Below, piece by piece: positions 1-14,001 of a DNA stretch of 64,000 nucleotides (position 1 is its first letter; each line of letters starts with the position of its first letter). The stretch is from positions 544,215 through 608,214 of the forward strand of contig NW_023501071.1 in NCBI RefSeq assembly GCF_014066305.1. Direction: 5' to 3'. This stretch comes from Letharia columbiana. Its lineage: Eukaryota; Ascomycota; Lecanoromycetes; Lecanorales; Parmeliaceae. The translations under genes and the position numbers were made by a program. Under the pieces are notes generated by a model that saw only the letters and a program-made list of their open reading frames with translations, did no database searches and was not told the DNA's origin.

Positions 1-124
1 CTACCTATCTATGGTGTGAAGCCACGCTAAGGCTATTTGCCACCATAAGGCGTAGTTATAATACCTCTTTGGAACTTAGTAGTGTGTGGATATGCTGGCC
101 TCCTATTGGCTGATTCCAACACTC
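1..124 (-). repeat. 3' LTR of the Copia element (partial)
   Basis: It matches 5409-5527 with differences that are mostly C-to-T or G-to-A. It is much less mutated than the right copy. Immediately inside, the junction of purine tract and TGTTGGAA occurs twice (about 113-128 and 166-177 on the plus strand), so the boundary was duplicated. The window starts within or at the end of the LTR, so its full length is unknown. Confidence 0.7.
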
Positions 125-1049
125 CCACACAGTCTAAATAGTAGGCTGGAAACACTATTAGTTCCAACACTCCCACATAGTCCGAATTTAGACTACTCCT
201 TATCCACTCTTCTTGAATCCAATTTAATTTATAAATATAGTAAACTTATTATTAGTAAGGGTCTTAGTAAGCCCGTCCGCAGTTATATCGTTAGTGGATA
301 CCCATTCGAATATAACTGCTCCTGTTTCCACTTAGTCTCGTACGAAATGCTATTAGATATTAATATACTTTATACGAGAGTGAAAGCGAGGGTTCTTTAT
401 TAGTACTATAGCCCCCTAGTTATCTACTTTAATTAGTATTAATTTACTAGATAATTCGAAGTTAATATCTAATTCGCTTAGAAGTTTAATTAATTATATA
501 GCTTTCTTTACTATCTGGATTTAAGCTATATACTTAGTCTTATAAGATAATAGTATAATAGACTATTATCGTTTAGATATCTAACTAATTATCTTATCGT
601 AGAGTAAGAATATATAGACTTTAAGAAATCGATAAGTCTCTTAATTTAAGGCCTAATTAGTATTCGTATAGTCTTTTAATATATTAGTTATTCTATATAT
701 AATATTATAAATTAGTATTCTCTTTAGATAATAAATAACTCGTTTAACGGCTATAATATATTTCGAATTAGAGTTATAATTATATTATAAAAGAATTATA
801 ACGATAAAATAGATATTCGGGCGAGTCTAAATTATAAGGTATATTATCGATTTCATTATTAATTAATACTTCTAAATAACTTCTAATTTAATCTTATCGA
901 TTAGTTTCTCTTATAGTTAAGTGCTTATTATTATTAATATAAGAGTAGATATATAGTTAATTATATTAAATCGTGATAGTATCTTCTTTAGATACGTCGT
1001 TTAGATAATTCGAACGATTCTCTTCTTACGATTTCTCTAGATTTTTATA

Positions 1050-1420
1050 TCTAAATAATATAAGTATAGCCCGAGATCGGTTATGGCGAATCGCTTATAA
1101 AGATCTTATTTAAGTTTCGATATCTATTTTAATCCTTTTAGATTATAAATCTAAATATTATTTATATATACGCTAACGATAAGTCGTATTTTCTTATTAA
1201 TAAAGAGTGAGTAATCGAATTTGATAGGTTTAAATTCTTTAGATATAAGGAAGTCTTATAGGGTAAAGTACTATTCTCGTAGCGATTGCTTTAGACTATA
1301 TAATACTCTAAATAATAGATATACCTTATTACCTTTCTTTTTATACCCTTTAGACTATTTTATATAGATAATTTTCTTTAATAGTATATTAAGAAATACG
1401 ATAATAATATTTATTTACTT
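1050..1420 (-). pseudogene. Copia reverse transcriptase remnant
   Basis: Minus-strand reading gives fragments such as YLLFRVLYSLKQSLRE, then FKPIKFDYSLFINKK, LIVSVYINNI (the place of the YVDD box, damaged) and FAITDLGLYLYYLDIKI. These align in order with Ty1/Copia reverse transcriptase blocks (the LKQSPR motif, the YVDD block and the LGxxxYFLGI-like block). Stops are present throughout and the catalytic aspartates of the YVDD box are replaced, as expected after RIP. It is a dead remnant with no intact frame. Confidence 0.75.
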
Positions 1421-4400
1421 ATAGTTTAGATCGTAGTATATTATAATTATAAATAATATCTTAAATAATATAGACTTAATTACTAAGGCGAAGGTCTGAT
1501 TATAATTAACGTCGTAGATCTATTTAAAACCTCGAACTATCTAGCGTACTTTATAGAGAATAAAGTTATTAAGTTTCTTTTTTATCTTATAGATCCATCT
1601 ACTAATAAGAATTAATATATTCTTTATTCTCGAAATAAGCTTTTAAGTATCTATTATAATAAAGGAATTCATTTACTTATTTATAGCCTTCTTTTATTAT
1701 TTAATATAAAGGCCAGCTATTATCTAATTATAGATTAATAACTCGAAATTATTAATCTCCGTAATAGTCTATTAATATCTTATATTAGTTATTTATTAAA
1801 TAGTAGTAGCGAGATTAAAGACGAGATCGAAGTTATAATAATCTAGATTCTTATAACTTAGTATAGCTTATCTATAGTATAAACGTTTTAATTCGAGGAT
1901 TTTATTATACTTAATATAGATAATAGCCCTCTAGGCCTATATTTTAATATTACTCTATTTATTATTTAGAAGAATTTTCTAAGAAGATATAGAAGTTCGT
2001 TTTAGTTAAGAATTATATATCGTATCGAAATATAGATCTAAGTGAGTAATAGAGCTACCTCGAGGTATCTCTTTAACGTCGTCGTCGTTAAATCCTTCTA
2101 AGCCTATATTACTATCTCCTATATCTTCGACTTCTTCGATTTCTTCGATATTTCCATTAAAAAGAATATTTCTAATTTTATTTATATTGATAGAGTCTAT
2201 ATCGATATCGATAACGGTCTTAGATATATGTTAATATACTATAGAGTTACCCTCTATATTAAATATATCTATTATATCGTTATTAATAGCCTCGACTAGC
2301 TAATAGTCGATATTCGAGACCGTAGTAATTATTATTTATAATTCGTTAAAATCGATATAGGAGAATCGTTTTACTTATCGAGTAACTAAATTTTATATTT
2401 GAAAGATATTTATATCTTCGTAGTTAATTAGATAGCACTTCTTACTACGTTTATCGAGCTTCTTACGCTTTTTCTTAGATATATATACCTAAGTAACGTA
2501 GTCGATAATCTTTATATAGTCGAGATATAATTATTTATCTATTTATATCTTATATAGTATTATATCTTAAAGGCGGGTAATGAAATTTCTATTCTTTTAA
2601 TATACTTTAATATAAAGTAGTTCTAATTATAAATAGCGGGATAACTTCGAATTAAAAAGTATAGCCCTTACTCTATTTATAATAATCCGATTTTATATCT
2701 CGCTAAGTCTATTTTACTTAGACGTATAGAGTATAGTAGACTCTTATATAATTTCGAAGTTCTTAAAGTATTCTTTAAACTTATTATTAATAAATTCGAT
2801 ATTATTATTTAAACGAACTATCTTAACCTTATAATCGAATTCGTTTTTTATCTAAATTTTTCAATTACGAAATAACTTAAAGATCTTATCTTTATACTTA
2901 TACGTGAAGTATTAGATTCGAAGAGTCGCTTAGTCGATTAGAAGTATATAATACTTAATCTTATTAATAAACGATATATTGAAAGATTCTTCTAAGTCTA
3001 TATAAATCTTATCGAGTTTTTCGAGTACCTCGTATTATACTCTTCTTAAAACCTTTCATATAAATTTAGTCTTAAAATAGGCCTTATATATTAATCTAAT
3101 TCGAGGTTTTTAAGTTAATATAATATCCTTACTTATATTAATTAATCTCTTAAAGTTCGTCTTATTTAAATATTCTATTCGACGATACTATAGCTCGATA
3201 GCTTTCTCGTTAAATATTAGACTTATTATTAAGACCTTTATATTCTTCTAAATAAGTATCGAAACCTTAATTATAGATTGTAAGATGTTGAGAATATAGA
3301 TATTATTTATCTTCGGAGTGCTATTAATAAGCTTACTATCTTAAAGAATATAATAGTTATTATTAAGAAAGATAATTTTAAATCCTTTTCGTATAGCTTA
3401 ATTAATTGAAAATAATTCGTATATAAGATTCGAAATATATAAGACTTTACTAACTTTCACGATATTACTAGATTTATTCTATAATAGCTATTTTATTTTA
3501 ATTATATCGCGGCTCTACGTTTAAACGATAATCTTATCGACTATTATAACACCTATACGATATAACTAATAGTCGATAAACTTATTCTTATCGAAGAATA
3601 TATAATTAGTATAATCTAAGTCTATTATTTATTCGTATATAATAGTAGATTAACTATTTATATATGCTATATAGAAGAGAAAGTAAGTTAAGAATTCATA
3701 TAATAATTCGTTAATTATTTCGATATCCTCTAGAGAATTAGATAAAGAGTTAAGGATATTTTTAGTCTCTCGACTTATCTTATTATCTAATTTTAGACTA
3801 GCGTTAAGCTAAGATATTAATTAATTTCCTATATTCTTCTATAATTCTCGCGATTTAGCTATTTCGACTAAGAGATAATCGAGAGACTTAATTTCGAGCT
3901 CTTTATTTATTACCCCTTCATCTAATTTAGATATTAAGCTATTAACTAAGTAATCTTAATACTCTTTATCTTCTATAGTATCTCTATTATCGATTATAGT
4001 ATAAATTATTACTAAAATATAAGTATAATTTTAATTTATAAAATCGTTCGGCCTATTAATTATATTAGCCATATTCGCTTTAGACTTAAAGTTCGAATTA
4101 TTATTATTATTATTATTATTTCGAAATTAATTAGATATCTTTTCGTTATAAAGAATTTAGTAGCTATATGACTAGTATCTCTTCTTACTTTTATTTAATA
4201 GTAATAAGTACTTTAAATACTTAGATACGTTATCTAATCTCTTATAGTAGATACTATTCGAGTTATTTAATAGGGGATTAAAGTTATAGTTATTATTTCT
4301 ACCGCTATTTTCACCCTATTCTTATTCTAAAGTATTACCCCTATATTCTAAATTGTTATTATCTCTAAAGACCTTCTTATTCTTCTATTTCTTATAATAT

Positions 4401-5408
4401 TTCTTTATAGTAACGACTATAGCTTATTTCTTATTATCTCGCTTAAGAAGACGATCTTCTTCGTAAAGAAGTATAATAATTTTATTAAAGTCTAATATAT
4501 TATTAAGTTATAAGATAAGACGATATACGAAGTTCTTATACTTTTCGTCTAAATTATTTAATAATAGAGTAATAAGAATCTATTTATCAATTAAAGCTCT
4601 TATACGCTTAAGGTTCTTAGATTTTATATATATATTAGTAATATAAGTCTTAATCGAGTTATTACTATTAACTATAATAATATTTTATAATTTCTATAAC
4701 TTAATAAAGCGAAGAATAAATTCGAAGTTCATATAGTCGTTTTAAAGTCTAATTTATCTTATTATAGCTATCTCCTCATCTTTTATTACTTTAACTAGTT
4801 TATTCTTATATATCGAGTAGATAAGTTTCGATACTTAATTATTAAGGTTCTTTTAGACCTTTATATCGATATCGTATTTTAAAATCTACTAGTTAATAAA
4901 TCTCGATATGATAATTCTTATACGATAAGTTTTATTAGCTAGTATATTCGTAATAATAACTTTCTCTAATAAATCGTCTAGAAATAGTACTAATTCTTAT
5001 TTTACTACGTCTCATAAATCGTAATACTTTAGAATACTCTTTATCTTCTTTAATTAAGACTAATAGTTTTTTTATTCTTTAAGCTTTAGAAAATTTTAGA
5101 TCTAAGTTAATATAGCTATATATATATTAAACGCCTATATAATTATCTTATATAACTATCTATAGAAGAAAGAATAAAAGAGTAAATAGAAAATATATAA
5201 TAAGAATATAGGAATATTCGTTTAACTCTTATAATACTAAATTATTAAATAGATAAATATTTCTAATTAATAGTATAGAGACTACGATAGCGAAATTCCG
5301 GGCTTATAATCTATTAAAAATAATATATACTTAATAGTCTTAAATCATAAAGTATAGTTGTTTATTATTATATTCTATAAAGAAGTATATAGAAAGAATA
5401 GAGGTAAT

Positions 5409-5527
5409 TATCTATCTATGGTGTGAAGCCACGCTAAGACTATTTACCACCATAAGACGTAGTTATAATACTTTTTTAAAACTTAATAGTATATAGATAT
5501 ACTAGCCTTCTATTAGCTAATTCCAAT
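5409..5527 (-). repeat. 5' LTR of the Copia element
   Basis: It is the right-hand partner of the repeat at the window start and more RIP-mutated than it. On the minus strand it begins TTGGAATTAGC; the expected TG dinucleotide is not intact. Gag-coding sequence would lie to its left (about 5.3-4.0 kb, minus strand), but no gag motif can be read. Confidence 0.7.
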
Positions 5528-5810
5528 GCAGTATACGATGGTAATGGGAAGGAAGGCATTCAAATGCGAGAAATTCTGTCGTGGATCAGCAGTTTTATCT
5601 GCAAGGGCGTTAGTCTGCAGATAATCGAAACATTTGCTTCTAATGTGGAGGGTCTTGATCCTCTTCTTGATACGGAAGAGCTCTAGCAACCAATTGCCGT
5701 GAAGATTATGGCGATGTAAGAAAGTAAGAAGGCCGAATACGATGATATGAGGATCACTAACACTCAGTAGACAGGTTTAGCAATGTGATTCAAAAGAATA
5801 ATTTAAAACG
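5528..5810. other. Small patch of normal base composition between repeats
   Basis: About 280 bases with ordinary GC and many CpA/TpG dinucleotides sit between the Copia LTR and AT-rich repeats. One plus-strand frame starting at 5562 reads MREILSWISSFICKGVSLQ and continues through LLDTEEL before a TAG, then another stop after VKIMAM. It may be a gene fragment of about 85 codons. I do not recognise it and cannot exclude chance. Confidence 0.35.
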
Positions 5811-5951
5811 AAAAGGGTAATAATCCGATAGGCTAATCATATAGAGTAGTTATTAGCCTTATTAATTATCTATAAATTAAATTACTATTTTCTATTATAA
5901 AATAGTAATTTAATTATAAAGTTACTCTATATATATTAACGTAATTATTTA

Positions 5952-6347
5952 TTAATATATATAATAAAATAAGATAGAGCTAAGCTTAAAAATCTTAAAT
6001 TTATATATATAGCTAATTATAAATTTAATAAATCTACGCTTTTAAATTAAATATCGCGGGTAAATAAATTAACATTTATAATTATTAAAAAAATAGATAT
6101 ATTATATTAATATATAGAATTACTTTTTTATTTTCTATTAGAATTTTAATATTTTTTTTTAAATTATAGATCGAAATATAAGCTTTTAAATAAAATAATA
6201 GTTTTTAAATTTAGTCTTATAATTATTAAAGCGTTAGAAATTCAAATATCGCTTATTAAAGTTCGCTTATTAAAGATCGCTTATCTATTTACTCGATAAC
6301 TCTAATTAAAAGAATAATAATAAATTTAATTTATAAATCTTTACTCG
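5952..6347 (-). mobile_element. Helitron-like non-autonomous element, short form
   Basis: Its ends match a family present at least eight times in the window. One end is TTAATATATATAA(A/T)AGAATAAGATAG and the other is a small palindrome (ATAAATTTAATTTAT type) followed by CTTTACTCG. No terminal inverted repeat is visible. Strand is given so that the CTAA/TTAA end is 3'. It is heavily RIP-mutated and non-coding. Confidence 0.6.
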
Positions 6348-6400
6348 TTTAAATATATAAAATTAATTAATTAATAGATTTACTAAGCTTTTATTATATA

Positions 6401-8368
6401 TAAGTAAAGGCCTATAAATTAAATTTATAGAGTTGAATTTTTCTAAGTTAAATTGAATTTTAGCTTTAGCTCTAAGTTAAATCGAACTCTAATCGCTTGC
6501 TATACGTTTCTAATCTACTTTTACTACTATAATATATAAATATATATATATAAAGAGAGGCGCGCTAAGGCCTAATTAGGAAGGTGTATTAAATATAGAG
6601 AATTAATTCGTAATAATTACCTATAAAAAATAGAGAAAGGTTATATTCTTATAGTAAGAAGTATTAAAATATCGAAAAGAAATAAAGATAATATATTAAT
6701 TAGTGGTATAAATTTCATATTATCTCTTACCGTAGTAAAATTTTTCGAATAATAAAATAGCTATTAGAGTAAGATATCGGATAATTTTAATTTATTTAAA
6801 TATATATCATTTCGGAGTAATAATTTAATATAAAATCGTAGAGAGTATATAACGTAGAATCTTGAAGAGCTAAGCCGTATTCTTAATGCTAAGAATCTTA
6901 TTACCGCTTAGTTTCTCCGTAGTATTCTTTATAGTATTCTTCGTAATATTCTCCGTATTTATCTATTATAGTTTCTTCTCTAACTTCTTAATATAGTAAA
7001 AATAACGAGCTAAGTTATAGTAATATTCTCCGCTTACTAAGTAATAATTTAATATAAAATCGTAGAGAGTATATAACGTAGGATCTTGAAGAACTAAGCC
7101 GTGTTCTTAATGCTAAAGACTTTATTACCGCTTGATTTCTTCGTAATATTCTTCATATTTACCTATTATAGTTCCTTCTCTTATTTCTTAATATAATAGA
7201 GATGATAGATTAAGTTATAATGGTATTCTTCGCTTACTAAGTAATAATTTAATATAAAATCGTAGAGAGTATATAACGTGAGATCTTGAAGAGCTAAGCC
7301 GTGTTCTTAATAATAATAATCTTATTACCGCTTAATTTCTCTATAATATTCTTTATATTTATTTACTATATTAACTTCTCTTATATTAACTAAGTAAATT
7401 AATATAAGATTATAAAGAATAAGTTTATTATATTATTACTATTAATAACTATCTTCGTAATATTCTTCGTATTCGTCTATTATAGATTCTTCTCTTATTT
7501 AATTAAGTGTAAGAGTATCGACGCGTTTATAAATAGTAGTAGATAGCTATTAGACTCGCTTACGGCCTCGATTATTAATAATAATAAATTTATTAAGAAG
7601 TAGTCTAGAGATATTAATAAGGTCTCTAAGAGATAAGTAAAAGAAGTATATATATCTAAATTAAACGCGTTTAATATAACTATAATATTTAAATATTAGT
7701 TTAACTTACTTATCGCTATCTTAAAAAGAGTATATAGAGAAAAATATATTCGTTCGGGCTCTTTTTAAAAGGTTTTTTAATATATTTATAAGTAGTAGTA
7801 GATAGCTATTAGACTCGCTTACGGCCTCGATTATTAATAATAGCGAATTCGTCGAGAAGTAATTTAACTCTAAAAGGCGAGTAAAAGAGATATATATATC
7901 TAAAACGTTAAGTAACCTTTAGACGAGGGGTATCGAAAACGATTATATTTATATTAATGAAATTAATAGAATTAATAGAGTAGTAAAAGAATAATAGTTA
8001 TATAAATAGATAGAAGAATTATTATTTAATTCTAGACGTATCTAGTATAACTATTATAACTATTATATTTAAATATTTATTTAATTTATTAATAGTAGAT
8101 TAAACTTTATTATTTTTATATCGTTAGAAAGCGTATATTAAGCTCTATAATTTACGAAATTATAAAGAAATAGTATTTATAGAGAGCTAGTTATTTTAGA
8201 GTGTAAAACTTTTATATATAAATTTTTAATAAGGAAGTTTAAGAGGGCTAGCGAGCTAACTTAGTTAGTTTAGCTAAAAGACGTAATAACCTTAAATTTA
8301 TAATTGGCTATATATATAAATTCAAGGTTTTCTAATTTAGCCTTATCTTATTCTTTTATATATATTAA
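6401..8368 (+). mobile_element. Helitron-like element, long form (1968 bp), RIP-mutated
   Basis: It starts TAAGTAAAGGCCTATAAATT and ends ATATATTAA. The interior carries degraded tandem copies of a block containing TTTCTCCGTAGTATTC and AAATCGTAGAGAGTATATAACG. These correspond to the roughly 200-bp tandem blocks of the better preserved copy at 57667-60030, in the opposite orientation. No coding capacity is visible. Confidence 0.65.
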
Positions 8369-8432
8369 TATCTTCTATTTTCTAATAAATAAGAGCTAAA
8401 TAAAAAGAGATTTTTAATATTTATATATGAAA

Positions 8433-9060
8433 CGAGTGAAGATCTATAAAATAAATTTATAATCTTTTTTTATAATTCGAGCTATCGAGTAAATTTAATA
8501 AGCGAATCTTTAATAGATAATATTTAAATTTCTTACCCTTAAATATCTATAGAGCTAAATTTAATAATTCTTTTTTTATCTGAAAGCTAATTTTATATTC
8601 TATAATTTAAATAAAAAATTTGAAAATTTTAATAGAAAATAAAAAAGTTATTCTAAAACTAAATAATATATATCTATTTTTTAATTAGAGCTATCGAGCG
8701 AACTTTAATAAGCGAACTTTAATAAACGATATTTAAGGTTCTTATTCTTTAATAACTATAAGACTAAATTTTAAATTTTTATATTATTAAAAAGCGTAAT
8801 CTTCGTTCTATAATTTAAAAAAAAGCCTTAAAATTTTAATAGAAAATAAAAAAGTTATTTCATATATTAATAACGTATATCTATTTTTTAATTTTTTTAA
8901 TAGTTACGAATATTTAATAATTACGACTATTTATTTATTTATTCGCGATAACTTAATCGATCTAATTAAAGAGCGTAGTAATTTTAAATTTTAAATTTAT
9001 TATATATATAAATTTAAGATTTTTAAGCTTAATTTTATCTTATTCTATTATATATACTAA
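8433..9060 (+). mobile_element. Helitron-like element, 628 bp
   Basis: It begins CGAGTGAAGATCTATAAA and ends ATATATACTAA, keeping the unmutated CTAA end. Internally the block (CGAGC/T-AATTTAATAAGCGA...) that is normally subterminal occurs twice (about 8470-8560 and 8690-8760), suggesting an internal duplication or a nested partial copy. Confidence 0.6.
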
Positions 9061-9654
9061 TATGAAATCTATAAAGAAATCTTAGTCTAGAAAAAACGAT
9101 CTTATATTATTTAAAAGTATCTTTATTTTTAACTATTAAAGTAACTTCTACTTATAAAATAAGTTATATATTTATCTATTTAGCCTTATATTAGCTCTAT
9201 AATAAATAGAGGAAAAAACGATTTTTAAGTTACTTCTCTAAATTAGTAATAATATACTATAAGCTACTTATTTCATATTCTATTATACGTTCTAGAGTAG
9301 TCTTCTATATATATAATACGCTATTATTATTAAGTCTAATTCTATTTACTATTAAAAGACGTTTTTTAGTCGTTTTTATTTATTAAGATTTTATATCGAA
9401 TATAGTTAATATAATATTACTACTATAAGACTATTTAAGAAGAAAAGAGATTTTTATTATTTATAAGTCGAAATAGATAAGATACTTTTAAAGAACTAAT
9501 AGTTTATTATATTTCTATTTATTATAAGTAGAACTAACTTTAATAGCCTCTATTTTATTAAGAAATTCTATTTATTAATAAGTTAATAACTATTAATAAT
9601 ATATGAATTTAAGCTTATAAATTAGATTTATAAAAAGTAATTTATTTTTATATC
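9061..9654. other. AT-rich stretch, nothing recognised
   Basis: RIP-type composition without open frames. I see no terminal repeats or motif matches to other parts of the window. Confidence 0.5.
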
Positions 9655-12600
9655 TACTCCTCTTTGTAAAATCATTTACGAGAGCGTTCGTTTAATAGCT
9701 ATTCTATTAAATTTTCGTCGTAATTATCGTTAAATATACGTAAGAGATATTTCGTATTATATAGATATAGAATTATATTTAAATAGCCGTTATAGTAGTA
9801 GTTACTATAGTTATTTAAGTAGATTATAAGTAATTACTATCTAAAAATCGAGTAGAACCTCTATATAGAGTGGTGAAAAAAAAAATAGGCTAAGGTATAT
9901 TAAAATAAAGCTCTATAACTATACTCTCTATATATAGCGTATTAGACGACTAAACTATATTAGAAATACGTCGTTAAACGACTTATTAATAGATCTTTAT
10001 ACGTAAGACTAATTTATAAGAATATAATATAGTAATAAGATATACTCTATAATATAGCTTTATCGAAATATCTCTTATTAGCTTATATTATCTATAATAA
10101 TTCTAATTTAAATAATATTAAATAGAAAGAGAAAGAAGTTAATAAGATAATAGATTATAGAGGTAAAAAGATAGCTAGATAAAGATAGATTAGTTTAATT
10201 AAATTATAAAAGTAGTAATAATAAAAAACTTAGTAATTAAGATCTCGAAAGAGGTTAAAATATATTATATAATATATTCGAGGGTTAGTCGAATTAGAGT
10301 TTAATTATTAATATACTTATAGAGTATAATTATTATCGCTATATTATTATTAATTCTAAAACTTATTCGCGCTTTTATTTAGAAGAAATTCGAGTAAAAC
10401 TATAGTAATAATATTATTCTAACTAATTTATACGATATAAATATATAAACTTTATAGAGTATAAGATCGTATTAACGCGAATATAATATTGTTTTTATTC
10501 TAAATAATAGCTCTAGCGAACGCCCTAGAGTTATAAATTAGTATATCGAGGAATAGCTACTCGCGTACCTCGAAGAGCGCTCTATATCGTATCTAAACGA
10601 GTTAATATATACTTATACTATTTAGAAGTAAGCTATCTCGCTTAATAGCGTCGAAAGAGCTAATTAATTAAATTACTTAGTTCTTCGTAAAAATCGTAGT
10701 TTAATTAATTAACTCTTTCGGCGCTATTAAGCGAGATAACTTACTTCTAAATAATACGAGTATACTCTTTAACGAATTTAATCTTATTATCGATAAGAGT
10801 ATTAGCTAGAGAGCTTTATAATATCTCGACTAGTTTTATAAGTAAATAAAAAGAATAGCTAATTAATATAATATCTTTTTATATATTAACTAATTCGCTA
10901 CGCTAGCTAATTAATAAGCTAATTAATTAATCTTTCTAAATAAATTAATAGCTTATAAACGAATTAATAAGTATTCTCTTATCTCTTATATTAATTAGAT
11001 ATTAAGTTTAATAGGCGATAGAAAGTATAGCTAAATATCTCTAAGTATAAGATTATAGATTAATAAAGAGTTTAAGCGATTAAAGAGATAAAATCTACTA
11101 TCGATATTTATTATATAAGACTATCTATTATAAATTATTCTCTAAAGCTTTATTACGTAAGAGATCTTTATCGACTTTATATAAGATTATATTCTCTCTT
11201 ACTACGATAGCTTTAATAAAAGTAAATCTCTTTTAATTATTATATATAATAATATCTCGATATATTACTATTTTAAGTTTATTTATATATACTACGATAT
11301 AAGCGTTTTATTAAAGTATCTATCTTTATACTTATTTAATCTTAATTTAATTAAGATCTTATTTTCGATTTTTAAGATGTAAATTAAGAGATATTAAAAT
11401 CTAGCTATTCTATACTTTAATAATAAATAATATAATAATTTTTTAAATCTAGCTATTTAGACGTAGAAGAATAGATATAACGCGAATAATCTCTTTTAAA
11501 GAAGTAATATATTCTATAAATTATAGAACGAAATAGATATAGCGAAAGAATAACTTTATTATATCTATACTACGTAATCTTTCTTATTATCGAATAATAT
11601 CTTATCTTAATTTAATTTACTCTCGAATTCTTTCTTTTTTTATAACTATATATCGAAGCCTTTAGTCTTAATAGTAGTTATAATATATTTTACTATAGAG
11701 ATCGAAGATATATAAGCATATAATAAAGCGTAATTAAACTACTTTCTACGTTTAAACGCCTTTATATTATCAGCTAAGTTACGTCTAATACTCGATTTAA
11801 TATTTAATTTCTCTTATTTATACTCGAAATTATCGCCTTTTCACTTTTAGATATAATAAGACTTATAGTACTTATTTAATAGCTTTCTCTTTATATTCTT
11901 TAAAGCCCTCTAATTATACGATATAATCTCTAGCTTTATATCTTCGATAAAGTCTTCTAAATTAATATATATTAAATTACTAGCCCTTTATTTTAAAGTA
12001 ATAAAAGTTATTATTACTTTATAATTATAAGCTCGGTTAATCGAGCGCTAAAAGGCGTAATAGCTATATATAACGAGTTCGGCTTTAAGATATAAAGATT
12101 AAATATCTATAAGGCTATTAGTAGAATTCGATAAAGGCGTAGATATAGAAAGTTAAATAATTATTATTAAAAAAGTAATAGTAGAAGCTAGCGCACGATT
12201 TTCCTCCTCTCTTTTATTCCTCTTCTTATAAGTATTATTCTTTAGATTATTCTTTAGCTTACGCTATATAATAATTATTATATTTATAAGCGATTAATTA
12301 ATAATAAGTTTATTAATTCGATTTTTTAGAATAGCTACGGATTAGCTAATTAGATTTTAAGACGTAATAGAATAATATTTATAAAGATCTTTAAAGTAAT
12401 TAATATAGTAAGTCGATTTAGAATAATTCTAACTATTATAATTCTTCTTAAGATACTTTTAGCGAGTATAAGTATTACGTCTAATAGTAAAAATAGAATT
12501 AATCTTATTTTTCGTAGTTTATATACTAAGTAGTTATTTAATAAGATATAAACTTATTAAAATATCGATAAGGCTTATAAATCTATTACTCTAAGTTCTA

Positions 12601-14001
12601 TTATTATAAATAATTATTAAAGAAATTATTTTAGTAATAATAGACTTCTTCTTAATAATATTAGATTTATTATAAGTATAATAATATATTAAATTAAGCT
12701 AGAGCTCTTTTTTATACTTTTAATTATATAATTCCTTAAAAATTATATTTAAAATCTATTTATACTCGCTAGAATAAGTTTTTTAAATATTAAAATACTT
12801 CTATTTAATTATAATAAAAAAGTTATATAAAAAAGTTATAATAAGAGAAACTTAATAATATAATATATATTTAAGCGATATAGTATATTTACGAGCTTTA
12901 CTATTTTAATTAGCTAATAATAGATATAATAATAAAAATTCGTTATTTAATTAATATCTCTTAATCTCGATATTAAATATAATCTTTTCGCTTTTTTAAA
13001 ACGACTTTACGTTAAATTTATATAGTATAATTTTCCTCTTCTCTTATTTATTAAGCGAGTCGTTTTTCTAGATAAAAGAATTAAAAAGCTTTAATTTCCC
13101 CCTCGATTTAGCTAATTTCTTACTCGCTAATTTCTTATTTTTCTTCTACTATTAACTTTCTAGAATCTTCTAATAATTTCTTTTCTCTCTATTTTTATTA
13201 TTATTAATTATTATCTATAAGTTTAATTAGATAATAAACGAAATCGCTTATATACTAAGAGAAGAAAAAGAAGAAGAAAGATTATAATATAATAAGCGAG
13301 AATTATATAGATTATCTAATTATTCTAAAAGGACTAGATTCTCGCTAATAAGTATTTAATTAAAAATTAACTTTAAATTAATAGAATATTATTTACTAAT
13401 TAGAAGATTTAATAGAGATATATTATTTAAAGATTTAGAAAACTAACTTAATAGCGATAAATTAGACTTTATAAGATTTAGAAGAAACTTAATTATCGAT
13501 TTAAAACGCTATTATTTAAAAGACTTTAATCTATTAAATCTTAATAACGATATTATTAATTTATAAGATATTATTATAAACTTTAAATTAAATGCTTTAA
13601 AAGTAGGCGTAATAAGAATATCTATTACTACTTTCCCCTCCGTAGCTATATTCTAAAAGAATAAAAATTACTTATTATTAACGACTAGTAGAATATTTAT
13701 ATATCTTTTTCTTATAATAAGCTTCTTAAAATTATTAAGCTTTTTCTTAAATAATAATTTAGATAATATAGTGGCGATAATATAGTCTATAAATATAATA
13801 GAGAAAGAACTTCTCTATATATTTATATTATATTATTAATTAAATAACTTTAATTCTAATTTAATTAGAAAGATAGAATAGCTATTATAATATCTATATA
13901 ACGAAATATCTCTTATATATATTTAGCGATAATTATAGCGAAAATTTAATAGAATAGCTATTAAACGGGCGCTTTTATAAATAGTTTTATAAAAAGAAGT
14001 A
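9655..14001. mobile_element. RIP-degraded DNA transposon with about 115-bp terminal inverted repeats
   Basis: The segment from 9655 (TACTCCTCTTTG, then GTTTAATAGCTATTCTATTA) recurs as a reverse complement ending at 14001. The similarity holds for about 115 bases, including the block AAATTTTCG...TAATTATCG. Length and long inverted repeats fit a Mutator-like or other large TIR element. No transposase motif can be read and no flanking duplication is evident, so the superfamily is unassigned and the ends are approximate. Confidence 0.6.
10610..10762. mobile_element. 153-bp MITE of the mariner family found at 25128-27248
   Basis: It is an almost perfect palindrome: both arms read TATTTAGAAGTAAG(C/T)TATC TCGCTTAATAGCG inward, with about 60 bp in each arm and a short centre. 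TA dinucleotides flank it (10608-10609 and 10763-10764). The terminal sequence matches the inverted repeats of the mariner element at 25128-27248 (TTACTCGTAGTATTCAGAAG), so it is probably its non-autonomous derivative, mobilised in trans. It lies inside the large TIR element. Confidence 0.8.

Larger units (their letters stand above)
1..5527 (-). mobile_element. RIP-degraded Copia-type LTR retrotransposon with short LTRs, left end cut by the window edge
   Basis: Near-identical 120-bp segments at 1-122 and 5409-5527 (both containing TCTATGGTGTGAAGCCACGC) are the two LTRs, and the internal part is about 5.3 kb. On the minus strand the 3' LTR start TGTTGGAATCAG (ending near 124) follows a purine tract GTGTGGGAG, as expected for a polypurine tract. 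A Ty1/Copia-like reverse transcriptase is readable on the minus strand around 1.05-1.4 kb. The right LTR has lost or changed its TG terminus. CpA and TpG are almost absent inside, so the element is inactive. Orientation and class rest on the reverse transcriptase match and are fairly secure; exact ends are not. Confidence 0.8.

Noticed and set aside
86..403. 105-codon frame on the plus strand
   Set aside because: It runs antisense across the 3' LTR and internal end of a minus-strand Copia element and has no protein-like features.
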